A stretch of DNA of 64,000 nt from Rattus norvegicus (Eukaryota; Chordata; Mammalia; Rodentia; Muridae): NCBI RefSeq assembly GCF_036323735.1, contig NC_086036.1, positions 44,887,550 through 44,951,549 of the forward strand, read 5' to 3'. The notes under the pieces were generated by a model, which was given only the letters and a program-made list of their open reading frames with translations, did no database searches and had not been told where the DNA came from. Within the stretch, counting starts at the first letter, position 1, and every line of letters starts with the position of its first letter. The position numbers were made by a program, and so were the translations under genes. Of this stretch, positions 48,518 to 59,406 are shown piece after piece.

Positions 48518-51500
48518 ATTATTATTAACTTGAGTATTTCTTATATACATTTCGAGTGTTATTCCCTTTCCCGGTTTCCGGGCAAACATCCCCCTCACCC
48601 CTCCCCTTCCTTATGGGTGTTCCCCTCCCAACCCTCCCCCATTGCCGCCCTCCCCCCATAGACTAGTTCACTGGGGGTTCAGTCTTAGCAGGACCCAGGG
48701 CTTCCCCTTCCACTGGTGCTCTTACTAGGATATTCATTGCTACCTATGGGGTCAGAGTCCAGGGTCAGTCCATGTATAGTCTTTAGGTAGTGGCTTAGTC
48801 CCTGGAAGCTCTGATTGCTTGGCATTGTTGTACTTTTGGGGTCTCTAGCCCCTTCAAGCTCTTCCAGTTCTTTCTCTGATTCCTTCAATAGGGGACCTAT
48901 TCTCAGTTCAGTGGTTTGCTGCTGGCATTCGCCTCTGTATTTGCTGTATTCTGGCTGTGTCTCTCAGGAGAGATCTACATCCGGCTCCTGTCGGTCTGCA
49001 CTTCTTTGCTTCATCCATCTTGTCTAATTGGGTGGCTGTATATGTATGGGCCACATGTGGGGCAGGCTCTGAATGGGTGTTCCTTCAGTCTCTGTTTTAA
49101 TCTTTGCCTCTCCCTTCCCTGCCAAGGGTATTCTTTTTCCTCATTTAAAGAAGGAGTGAAGCATTCACATTTTGATCATCCATCTTGAGTTTCGTTTGTT
49201 CTAGAGATCTAGGGTAATTCAAGCATTTGGGCTAATAGCCACTTATCAATGAGTGCATACCATGTATGTCTTTCTGTGATTGGGTTAGCTCACTCAGGAT
49301 GATATTTTCCAGTTCCAACCATTTGCCTACGAATTTCATAAAGTCGTTGTTTTTGATAGCTGAGTAATATTCCATTGTGTAGATGTACCACATTTTCTGT
49401 ATCCATTCCTCTGTTGAAGGGCATCTGGGTTCTTTCCAGTTTCTGGCTATTATAAATAAGGCTGCGATGAACATAGTGGAGCACGTGTCTCTTTTATATG
49501 TTGAGGCATCTTTTGGGTATATGCCCAAGAGAGGTATAGCTGGATCCTCAGGCAGTTTAATGTCCAATTTTCTGAGGAACCTCCAGACTGATTTCCAGAA
49601 TGGTTTTACCAGTCTGCAATCCCACCAACAATGGAGGAGTGTTCCTCTTTCTCCACATCCTCGCCAGCATCTGCTGTCACCTGAGTTTTTGATCTTAGCC
49701 ATTCTCACTGGTGTGAGGTGAAATCTCAGGGTTGTTTTGATTTGCATTTCCCTTATGACTAAAGATGTTGAACATTTCTTTAGGTGTTTCTCAGCCATTC
49801 GGCATTCCTCAGCTGTAAATTCTTTGTTTAGCTCTGAACCCCATTTTTTAATAGGGTTATTTGTCTCCCTGCGGTCTAACTTCTTGAGTTCTTTGTATAT
49901 TTTGGATATAAGGCCTCTATCTGTTGTAGGATTGGTAAAGATCTTTTCCCAATCTGTTGGTTGCCGTTTTGTCCTAACCACAGTGTCCTTTGCCTTACAG
50001 AAGCTTTGCAGTTTTATGAGATCCCATTTGTCGATTCTTGATCTTAGAGCATAAGCCATTGGTGTTTTGTTCAGGAAATTTTTTCCAGTGCCCATGTGTT
50101 CCAGATGCTTCCCTAGTTTCTCTTCTATTAGTTTGAGTGTGTCTGGTTTGATGTGGAGGTCCTTGATCCACTTGGACTTAAGCTTTGTACAGGGTGATAA
50201 GCACGGATCGATCTGCATTCTTCTACATGTTGACCTCCAGTTGAACCAGCACCATTTGCTGAAAATGCGATCTTTTTTCCATTGGATGGTTTTGGCTCCT
50301 TTGTCAAAAATGAAGTGACCATAGGTGTGTGGGTTCATTTCTGGGTCTTCAATTCTGTTCCATTGGCCTATCTGTCTGTCTCTGTACCAATACCATGCAG
50401 TTTTTATCACTATTGCTCTGTAATACTGCTTGAGTTCAGGGATAGTGATTCCCCCTGAAGTCCTTTTATTGTTGAGGATAGCTTTAGCTATCCTGGGTTT
50501 TTTGTTATTCCAGATGAATTTGCAAATTGTTCTGTCTAACTCTTTGAAGAATTGGATTGGTATTTTGATGGGGATTGCATTGAATCTGTAGATCGCTTTT
50601 GGTAAAATGGCCATTTTTACTATATTAATCCTTCCAATCCGTGAGCATGGGAGATCTTTCCATCTTCTGAGGTCTTCTTCAATTTTTTTCTTCAGTGTCT
50701 TGAAGTTCTTATTGCTAAGATCTTTTACTTGCTTGGTTAAAGTCACACCGAGGTACTTTATATTATTTGAGTCTATTATAAAGGGTGTCGTTTCCCTAAT
50801 TTCTTTCTCGGCTTGTTTCTCTTTTGTATAGAGGAAGGCAACTGATTTATTTGAGTTAATTTTATACCCAGCCAGTTTGCTGAAGTTGTTTATCAGCTTT
50901 AGTAGTTCTCTGGTGGAACTTTTGGGATCACTTAAATATACTATCATGTCATCTGCAAATAGTGATATTTTGACCTCTTCTTTTCCGATCTGTATCCCCT
51001 TGATCTCCTTTTGTTGTCTGATTGCTCTGGCTAGAACTTCAAGAACTATATTGAATAAGTAGGGAGAGAGTGGGCAGCCTTGTCTAGTCCCGGATTTTAG
51101 TGGGATTGCTCCAAGTTTCTCTCCATTTAGTTTAATGTTAGCAACTGGTTTGCTGTATATGGCTTTTACTATGTTTAGGTATGGGCCTTGAATTCCTATT
51201 CTTTCCAGGACTTTTATCATGAAGGGGTGTTGAATTTTGTCAAATGCTTTCTCAGCATCTAATGAAATGATCATGTGGTTTTGTTCTTTCAGTTTGTTTA
51301 TATAATGGATCACATTGATGGTTGTCCGTATATTAAACCATCCCTGCAAGCCTGGGATGAAGCCTACTTGATCATGGTGGATGATTGTTTTGATGTGCTC
51401 TTGGATTCGGTTTGCCAGAATTTTATTGAGTATTTTTGCGTCGATATTCATAAGGGAAATTGGTCTGAAGTTCTCTTTCTTTGTTGGGTCTTTGTGTGGT

Positions 51501-52234
51501 TTAGGTATAAGAGTAATTGTGGCTTCATAGAAGGAATTCGGTAGTGATCCATCTGTTTCAATTTTGTGGAATAGTTTGGATAATATTAGTATGAGATCTT
51601 CTATGAAGGTTTGATAGAATTCTGCACTAAACCCGTCTGGACCTGGGCTCTTTTTGGTTGGGAGACCTTTAATGACTGCTTCTATTTCCTTAGGAGTTAT
51701 GGGGTTGTTTAACTGGTTTATCTGTTCCTGATTTAACTTCAGTACCTGGTATCTGTCTAGGAAATTGTCCATTTCCTGTAGATTTTCAAGTTTTGTTGAA
51801 TATAGGCTTTTATAGTAAGATCTGATGATTTTTTTGAATTTCCTCTGAATCTGTAGTTATGTCTCCCTTTTCATTTCTGATTTTGTTAATTTGGACACAC
51901 TCTCTGTGTCCTCTCGTTAGTCTGGCTAAGGGTTTATCTATCTTGTTGATTTTCTCAAAGAACCAACTTTTGGTTCTGTTGATTCTTTCTATGGTCCTTT
52001 TTGTTTCTACTTGGTTGATTTCAGCTCTGAGTTTGATTATTTCCTGCCTTCTACTCCTCCTGGGTGTATTTGCTTCTTTTTGTTCTAGAGCTTTTAGGTG
52101 TGCTGTCAAGCTGCTGACATATGCTCTTTTCTGTTTCTTTCTGCAGGCACTCAGCACTATGAGTTTTCCTCTTAGCACAGCTTTCATTGTGTCCCATAAG
52201 TTTGGGTATGTTGTACCTTCATTTTCATTAAATT
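48518..52234 (-). mobile_element. Rat L1, 5'-truncated, 3.7 kb
   Basis: Minus-strand L1 with full 3' UTR (48518-49231) and ORF2 from after the endonuclease domain to its stop. The outer duplication TTAAGAGCATAT lies at 46952-46963 and 52235-52246 (15 of 16 if extended by CTT), enclosing this copy and the one nested in its tail. The right flank reads TTTT/AAGAAT on the minus strand, a classic L1 endonuclease site. The 3' end shows a small (ATT)3 expansion. Confidence 0.95.
49232..52234 (-). pseudogene. L1 ORF2 (reverse transcriptase) missing its N-terminus, one frameshift
   Basis: ORF2 protein nicks DNA and reverse transcribes L1 RNA. An 846-codon frame (49232-51772) holds the RT core: GPDGFSAEFYQ near residue 44, LDAEKAFD at about 171, FADD at 272-275, and the Cys-rich motif C702, C706, H714, C719, ending ISGY. 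Upstream, 51810-52244 encodes the linker region (NLWDTMKAVLRGK to DITTDSEEIQK). The two are separated by one extra base in a 7-T run at 51829-51835; sister sequence logic predicts six. The endonuclease domain and ORF1 are missing because of 5' truncation, so it is not autonomous. Confidence 0.93.
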
Positions 52235-52898
52235 TTAAGAGCATATTCTTAAAAGAAATAGCTGAGTTCTCAGGCAGTCAGCACCTTGTTGTCTGATTCT
52301 CTGAAGTCACAGCTCAGGCTGCTGAACCCATATCTTTGAAATTTCCAGGCATGAGCACTGCTGATTCACACACCTTACTTTGCTCAGATACATTGTGCTA
52401 AATTTAATTTTTCCAAACCCATAGGCAGGTATATTTATGACTCTGACAACAATGTTTTGTGTCAACACCATGTCAGATTCAAAGATATTTTAGCTCAACG
52501 TTTAAAGTAATTGAAAGTAACTTACATAATTGAAACAGTCTTTTGCCAAAATGAAAAAGATAATGTGGGAATATATTTAATAGAAAAATGTAAAAGCCCT
52601 TGAACTTTGTTTGACTTAATCTCTCTACTCTCACACCTATAATTATCCCCCTGTAAAAACACTCCTCCTCCCACTCAGTCCATTCAAAGCAACAATCGTT
52701 TATTCTTCATTTTCTTCTTAGTCTTTTTCCGAGGTAAATCTACCCATCATTCCCCCATTGCAGTCAGCACTGACCCACATGGCTCCTCCTCCTCACTAGT
52801 CTGTCAGCAAAGTGATAGAAACAACTGCTGAGTCTTTGTCCTTTCCACTGAGTTCCAGGATGCAGCAGAATTTGTCTCTCAGAATTGCTGGTCACTGG

Positions 52899-52899
<1 letters not shown>

Positions 52900-52942
<43 letters not shown>
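52900..52942. repeat. (AC)n microsatellite
   Basis: About 19 AC units followed by ATACAC. Confidence 0.97.
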
Positions 52943-52943
<1 letters not shown>

Positions 52944-53084
52944 AAAAAAAAAACCACCTTCCCATGCCAAAAGTTTTATAGAATTGAATTCATCTGTATA
53001 TCTTTGAATAATGTATATTTTACATTATGAGCAATTTTCAAATCATTATACTTTCAGCCCAAAGAGCACTTATTGATTCTATAA

Positions 53085-53345
53085 TATTCCATTGTAGAAA
53101 CATTCCATGAATCCATATCCCCTCCTGTCCACACTTTCACTCCCGTCTGTGTAAACACTGTAGCAGTAAGCGTCATTGTATATGATGCTGTCTATTATTC
53201 CTTTCAGATGATCTGCTGGAGCAGGAACTGCTGGATTTGACTCCGTGTGAACTTTCTGAGATTTCAATACATACCACCAAATTGCTTTACAGAACAGTTG
53301 CCAGCATCTCATTTCTACTGCCTGGAAGAATGTCCTCCCTGAACC
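53085..53345 (-). mobile_element. Ancient L1 ORF2 C-terminal fragment, antisense
   Basis: GGAGCAGGAACTGCTGGATT, ATACATACCACCAAATTGCT, TTACAGAACAGTTGCCAGCA and preceding TAATATTCCATTGTAGAAAC match the antisense order of mammalian L1 ORF2. Fully decayed. Confidence 0.6.
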
Positions 53346-54110
53346 CATCCCAACACAGCACTGGGGTTTCTTGTTTTTTATCTTTCCTGAATTGAAATTG
53401 GCCACATGATATATTTGTTTTTGATATATTAGTACCATGAATAAGCACAGACCTGAGCCAAGAGGCAACATGTATTAAATCCTGTGTGTTGTTCAGCTAA
53501 AGGTTCCAAGGTGACCCTGTGCTCCCTATTTCCAAGATGTGCCTTACAATGTCTTGGAACAAGATAGAGTAAAAATGAATACATTGTCCAAGTTCTTGAT
53601 GAATACAGCAGGGGCAACGGATTCATCCATGTGCAATAAAAACCATGAAAAACTGTAGAGGGAAGTGGGAAACTTTCTGGAGAAAAAAATAAAAATATTT
53701 TGACTGAACAATCTGTAACAGGTGAATGAGAAAGTTCATGAACTACATCAGTGGCCCTGAAATGCATGCTGTCATCTAAACTTTACACAGTCCCCTCCCA
53801 CACTGAATCTGAGTCTAAGCCCAAGAAAATGTCGGCAAGCTTGACGCAGTAGAAACTTTTTGAACAAAAGCTTTCCATAGGAATGTGTCCACCATTGTGT
53901 GAAGACCCAGTGAAAGGGCACAAGGAAAGAAACAAGCTACGATCCCAACCGTTCTAATTAGACTGAGACAGCAGACACATGAGTAAGGTTCCATTAGACC
54001 ACCAAGCGCCAAGTAAGCTCCTGAAGCTCAAATGAAACTGTCAGAAGCAGGTTTGTTTCAATTATACACTTGACTGGTTTGCTATGCAGGAAGCTATAGA
54101 TGATCTTAGG

Positions 54111-54336
54111 TGTGGTGGTTTAAATAGAAATGGCCCACATAAGTCATATAACTGAATGCTTTGTCCTCAGAGAATGGCACTATTGAGAGGGATAGGAGGT
54201 GTGGTCTTGTTGGAGTGGGTGTGGCCTTGTTGGAGTAGATGTGGCCTTGTTGGAGGAAGTGTGTTACTGGGAATGGGCCCGAGCCAGTCTTTAGTCTCTC
54301 TCTTCCTGCTACCTCTGTATCCACATATAGAACATT
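54111..54336 (+). repeat. Rodent dispersed repeat, family B, sense, partial
   Basis: TGTGGTGGTTTAAATAGAAA, GGAGGTGTGGTCTTGTTGGA and GGAAGTGTGTTACTGGGAAT. The GTGTGGCCTTGTTGGAGTG unit occurs about three times in tandem (54199-54260), a local duplication. The 3' half is missing. Confidence 0.8.
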
Positions 54337-54844
54337 GATAAAGACAAACACATTCTAGGCTTTCATGGAACATCTATTGGGTGCACAGTGTCTAAAATCC
54401 TGAGCCAAAGCCTTAGTGAAAGTGACTGCATGTATGATAAGATATTTGGTATGCTGAATATCCAATAGTGAGCCAGATCCCAGACTTTCCTACTTTGTTT
54501 ATTCAGAGGACACACAGGAAAGGAGATGCTGCTTAGTCTTGGATAGGATAAAAATCAGCTCTTATTTTCTCATTTTATAGATGTTTCATGGAAAAGGAAG
54601 CAAGGAGTCTGTGTGCTCTTACACACACTAACTACTCTGCCTCCTTAGAATGTCTAATACATTTGTGTATCATCTAATAATATCACCAGTCTATAAATAA
54701 CACATTATCATTTGCTCAAAGGTGATCAGTCTAGAAGTGTGGGGAGATATTCACCAATGTTAGATGACATTACAACTTACATAGTGGGTTCAACGCTTCA
54801 TTCATTCTGGTGAAGTCCAGTGTGTGTGTCTAACAGTATACTAG

Positions 54845-56197
54845 GGAAGTCCCACACCCGCGGATCCCGACCCGCAGCAGCTCTCTGCTCCCAAACCCCA
54901 TGGGAGAGAGACCACACCACCTGGTCAGGTGGCCACTCCTGAGGCTGCAGAGCGGAGGAGATCACCAACACTGCCCACCCCTGCCCACATCCCTGGCCCA
55001 AGAGGCAACTATATAGGGCCTCTGGGTTCCCGTGGGGGAGGGCCCAGGAGCGGCGGGACCCCTGCGCCTGAGACACCTCCGGAACCTGAAGGAAACAGAC
55101 CGGATAAACAGTTCTCTGCACCCAAATCCTGTGGGAGGGAGAGCTAAACCTTCAGAGAGGGAGACACGCCTGGGAAACCAGAAGAGACTGCACTCTACGC
55201 ACATCCAGACGCCAGAGGAAAACACCAAATGCCATCTGGATCCCTGGTGCACGGAGGCTCCTGGAAAGAGCGGCGCAGATCTTCCTGGTTGCTGCCGCCG
55301 AGGAGAGGACTTAGGCAGTACCCCACGAGCAAACTTGAGCCTTGGAACCACAGGTAGGACCAACTTTTCCCCTACAAGAAACCTGCCTGGTGAACTCAGG
55401 ACACACAGAGGCAAAATTCCTCTAGGACAGGGCACTTCCTGTGTTTACCGGAAGTCCCACACCCGTGGATCCCGGCCCACAGCAGCTCTCTGCTCCCAAA
55501 CCCCATGGGAGAGAGACCTCAACGCCTGGTCAGGTGGGCACTCCTGAGGCTGCAGAGCAGAGGAGACCACCAACACTGCCCACCCCTGCCCACATCCCTG
55601 GCTCAAGAGGCAACTGTATAAGGCCTCTGGGTTCCCATAGGGAAGGGCCCAGGAGCGGCGGGACCCCTGCACCTGAGACACCGCCGGAACCTGAAGGAAA
55701 CAGACCGGATAAACAGTTCTCTGCACCCAAATCCCGTGGGAGGGAGAGCTAAACCTTCAGAGAGGCAGACAAGCCTGGGAAACCAGAGGAGACTGCACTC
55801 TGCGCACATCCAGACGCCAGAGGAAAACACCAAACGCCATCTGGAACCCTGGTGCACTGAAGTTCCCGGAAAGAGCGGCACAGATCTTCCCGGTTGCTGC
55901 CGCCATGGAGAGGACTTAGGCAGTACCCCACGAGCAAACTTGAGCCTTGGAACCGCAGGTAGGACCAATTTTCCCCTGCAAGAAACCTGCCTGGTGAACT
56001 CAAGACACAGGCCCACAGGAACAGCTGAAGACCTGTAGAGAGGAAAAACTACACGCCCGAAAGCAGAACACTCTGTCCCCATAACTGGCTGAAAGAAAAC
56101 AGGAAAACAGGTCTACAGCACTCCTGACACACAGGCTTATAGGACAGTCTAGCCACTGTCAGAAATAGCAGAACAAAGTAACACTAGAGATAATCTG
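54845..56197 (+). promoter_or_regulatory. L1 5' UTR promoter with two tandem monomers
   Basis: Two copies of a monomer of about 605 bp start at GGAAGTCCCACACCCG (54845 and 55450). They are very similar, with scattered substitutions and small indels. The second copy loses similarity after about 56010, where a non-repeated tether of about 190 bp leads to the ORF1 ATG. The region is GC-rich with many retained CpGs, unlike its surroundings. In rodents such monomers carry the internal RNA polymerase II promoter of L1 and are normally methylated. Confidence 0.88.
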
Positions 56198-57253
56198 ATG
56201 GCGAGAGGCAAGCGCAGGAACCCAAGCAACAGAAACCAAGACTACATGGCATCATCGGAGCGCAATGCTCCCACCAAAGCAAACACGGAATATCAAAACA
56301 CACCAGAAAAGCAAGATCTAGTTTCACAATCATATTTGATCATGATGCTGGAGGACTTCAAGAAAGACATAAAGAACTCCCTTAGAGAACAAGTATAAGC
56401 CTACAGAGAGGAATCGCAAAAATCCCTGAAAGAATTCCAGGAAAACACAATCAAACAGTTGAAGGAATTAAAAATGGAAATAGAAGAAATCAAGAAAGAA
56501 CACATGGAAACAACCCTGGATATAGAAAATCAAAAGAAGAGACAAGGAGCTGTAGATACAAGCTTCACCAACAGAAGACAAGAGATGGAAGAGAGAATCT
56601 CGGGAGCAGAAGATTCCATAGAAATCATTGACTCAACTGTCAAAGATAATGTAAAGCAGAAAAAGCTACTGGTCCAAAACATACAGGAAATCCAGGACTC
56701 AATGAGAAGATCAAACCTAAGGATAATAGGTATAGAAGAGAGTGAAGACTCCCAGCTCAAAGGACCAGTAAATATCTTCAGCAAAATCATAGAAGAAAAC
56801 TTCCCTAACCTAAAAAAAGAGATACCCATAGGCATACAAGAAGCCTACAGAACTCCAAATAGATTGGACCAGAAAAGAAACACCTCCCGTCACATAATAG
56901 TCAAAACACCAAACGCACAAAATAAAGAAAGAATATTAAAAGCAGTCAGGGAAAAAGGTCAAGTAACATATAAAGGTAGACCTATCAGAATCACACCAGA
57001 CTTTTCCCCAGAAACTATGAAGGCCAGAAGATCCTGGACAGATGTCATACAGACCCTAAGAGAACACAAATGCCAGCCCAGGTTACTGTATCCTGCAAAA
57101 CTCTCAATTAACATAGATGGAGAAACCAAGATATTCCATGACAAAACCAAATTTACACAATATCTTTCTACAAATCCAGCACTACAAAGGATAATAAAGG
57201 GTAAAGCCCAACATAAGGAGGCAAGCTATACCCTAGAAGAAGCAAGAAACTAA
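56198..57253 (+). pseudogene. L1 ORF1 (RNA-binding protein), one nonsense codon
   Basis: ORF1p is the trimeric nucleic-acid chaperone that coats L1 RNA. The frame starts MARGKRRNPSNRNQ and spans 351 codons, the right size for rodent ORF1p. It is interrupted only at 56396-56398, where TAA follows REQV (codon 67); the frame stays open from there to the natural stop at 57251. A heptad-rich coiled coil (about residues 80-165), an RRM-like region beginning SNLRIIGIEE, and the basic C-terminal domain with KARRSWTDV are visible. The ORF2 start lies only a few bases downstream. Confidence 0.93.
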
Positions 57254-57258
57254 TCGTC

Positions 57259-57651
57259 TTGGCAACAAAACAAAGAGAAGACAAGCACACAAACATACCC
57301 TCACATCCAAATATGAATATAACAGGAAGCAATAATCACTATTCCTTAATATCTCTCAACATCAATGGCCTCAACTCCCCAATAAAAAGACATAGATTAA
57401 CAAACTGGATACGCAATGAGGACCCTGCATTCTGCTGCCTACAGGAAACACACCTCAGAGACAAAGACAGACACTACCTCAGAGTGAAAGGCTGGAAAAC
57501 AACTTTCCAAGCAAATGGTCAGAAGAAGCAAGCTGGAGTAGCCATTCTAATATCAAATAAAATCAATTTTCAATTAAAAGTCATCAAAAAAGATAAGGAA
57601 GGACACTTCATATTCATCAAAGGAAAAATCCACCAAGATGAACTCTCAATC
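57259..57651 (+). pseudogene. L1 ORF2 N-terminus (endonuclease), truncated by fusion
   Basis: First 131 codons of ORF2, the apurinic-like endonuclease that nicks the target. The start appears as TTG followed by codons for ATKQRED; ATG is expected, so the start codon is probably mutated. The active-site Asn in SLNINGLNS (residue 34 here) and Glu in CCLQETHL (residue 63) are present. The frame leaves L1 similarity after HQDELSIL, before the catalytic Asp and His residues, where the non-L1 block begins. Confidence 0.9.
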
Positions 57652-58891
57652 CTCATCTTCGGTTGGTTTATATACAAGTGTGCAATTTCTAGGCTTGAAA
57701 GTAAAATGATGCTATCTGGTGCTGGATAGAGGAGCCTTATTTTTTATTATGGCAGCTTGCTATTTTTGTAACATGGTGATTTGGTTGAACACAATAAAGT
57801 ACAGTAGTAACTGATCTCCCCTTCTTCCTGGATGAGTGAGGAGATGATTAAATGTTGATGTCAGCATCCTTGAGCATATTCAGATGAGCTTCTGCTTCTG
57901 TTGAAACGGATGCTGTGTTTGATTGTGGTCCGAAGCTTTGAAGCACTACTTGGCATCTCCTTCCTTGGAGGTCTCACTGTTTAAACATAACAGATTTGAT
58001 AGCTTGTTGGTAAGGTAAGGTCCAGCTTGTCTCCACTAGGTCATCTTCATGTGAATCCGGTGGTTATACGGTTTTGTTCTACGGATATTTCATTTTTTTA
58101 ATAACGGTTTTAGCTGACATTCATGGAGAGAATGAATCCTTAGAACTGTGCCACTAGTGAAAGGAAATCCTGTCTAGAGTATGTTTCTTTACAAAGCTGT
58201 GTCACACCATCCTTTGGGCCCTCTGCTGGAAAAGTAGAATCAAGTCTCAAATAATGCCTTTTAAATTGTATCCTCTAGTATTATAGATGTAGGACAGTAC
58301 TGTATCATACCTCTGTGGATGTAAAATAGCTTGTACCTGCTTTATGATACGTAGTAGTGACCGTGCTTTATCAGAGCTGTTTTTAATGATGTTGCTCAGA
58401 ATGTTTTCTTTCCAGATGATGATTGAGAAGCTAATTTTTAAAAAAAATGGTGCCAGGTACCACAAGAGTAACAGAACTGTGCAGTTTTCTCGGGTTTTGT
58501 TTTTTTACTGTTTTTTTTTTAATGGAGTGTGCTGGATGTCTCTACAGTTTTGTTCAGATGACTGCAGAACCTGGAAAAGCTGTTGCTGCTGTTGATGCAT
58601 AACACACTGCTATTATTGGTCTTTTTATATAAATATAAATATATATATACAGATATATAATTTGAATTTTTTGAAACTTTAGCTGTGCTGTCAACTTTGG
58701 AAAAAAGTATCCCCGTTTACTGTGTTGAGTTGGCACTGTACAGAAATTAACAGCCATATTGGTCTAGAAATGTTGAACTTAAGTTTTTTCCATTTGTACA
58801 GGGGTAACACACTGTATTAAATATGTAAGGTCTTATCTACGTGGGTTTGATTACAAAAACTAATAAAGTATTCTCTAAATTAAAAAAAAAA
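57652..58891 (+). pseudogene. Processed cellular mRNA 3'-end (3' UTR) fragment
   Basis: Non-L1, non-coding, AT-rich sequence that looks like a mammalian 3' UTR. It has a well-placed AATAAA at 58862-58867, then a poly(A) of 10 starting 15 nt later (58882-58891). Another AATAAA lies at about 57791. There are no long frames and no intron signals. No target-site duplication brackets this block alone, and its left junction with L1 has no poly(A). I do not recognise the parent gene. It could be a template-switch product of an mRNA captured by the L1 machinery. Confidence 0.75.
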
Positions 58892-59406
58892 GATGGATGA
58901 AGCAAAGAAGTACAGACCGACAGGAGCCGGATGTAGATCGCTCCTGAGAGACACAGCCAGAATACAGCAAATACAGAGGCGAATGCCAGCAGCAAACCAC
59001 TGAACTGAGAATAGGACCCCCGTTGAAGGAATCAGAGAAAGAACTGAAAGAGCTTGAAGGGGCTCGAGACCCCATATGTACAACAATGCCAAGCAACCAG
59101 AGCTTCCAGGGACTAAGCCACTACCTAAAGACTATACATGGACTGACCCTGGACTCTGACCTCATAGGTAGCAATGAATATCCTAGTAAGAACACCAGTG
59201 GAAGGAGAAGCCCTGGGTCCTGCTAAGACTGAACCCCCAGTGAACTAGATTGTTGGGGGGAGGGTGGCAATGGGGGGAGGGTTGGGAGGGGAACACCCAT
59301 AAGGAAGGGGAGGGGGGAAGGGGATGTTTGCCCGGAAACCGGGAAAGGGAATAACACTCGAAATGTATATAAGAAGTACTCAAGTTAATTAAAAAAAAAA
59401 AAAAAA
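58892..59406 (+). mobile_element. L1 3' UTR fragment with poly(A), inside the composite
   Basis: Begins mid 3' UTR (ATGGATGAAGCAAAGAAGTA) right after the mRNA poly(A) and ends with AAGTACTCAAGTTAATT and 16 A (59391-59406). It contains the full G-rich block. No ORF2. Confidence 0.93.

Larger units (their letters stand above)
52251..54831. other. Mostly unique DNA between two L1 clusters
   Basis: Contains an old L1 fragment, a family B repeat and a CA microsatellite, listed separately. Frames of 130 and 112 codons on the minus strand (53079-53767) overlap the old L1 or lack domains. No gene is seen. Confidence 0.5.

Noticed and set aside
49383..52296. Plus-strand frames of 60-145 codons opposite L1 ORF2
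   Set aside because: Antisense shadows of ORF2. The same peptides recur at each L1 copy, and no independent gene is implied.
54962..56082. Overlapping frames of 100-171 codons on both strands
   Set aside because: They lie in the L1 5' UTR monomers; GC-rich promoter repeats produce long chance frames and the two monomers give paired copies of them.
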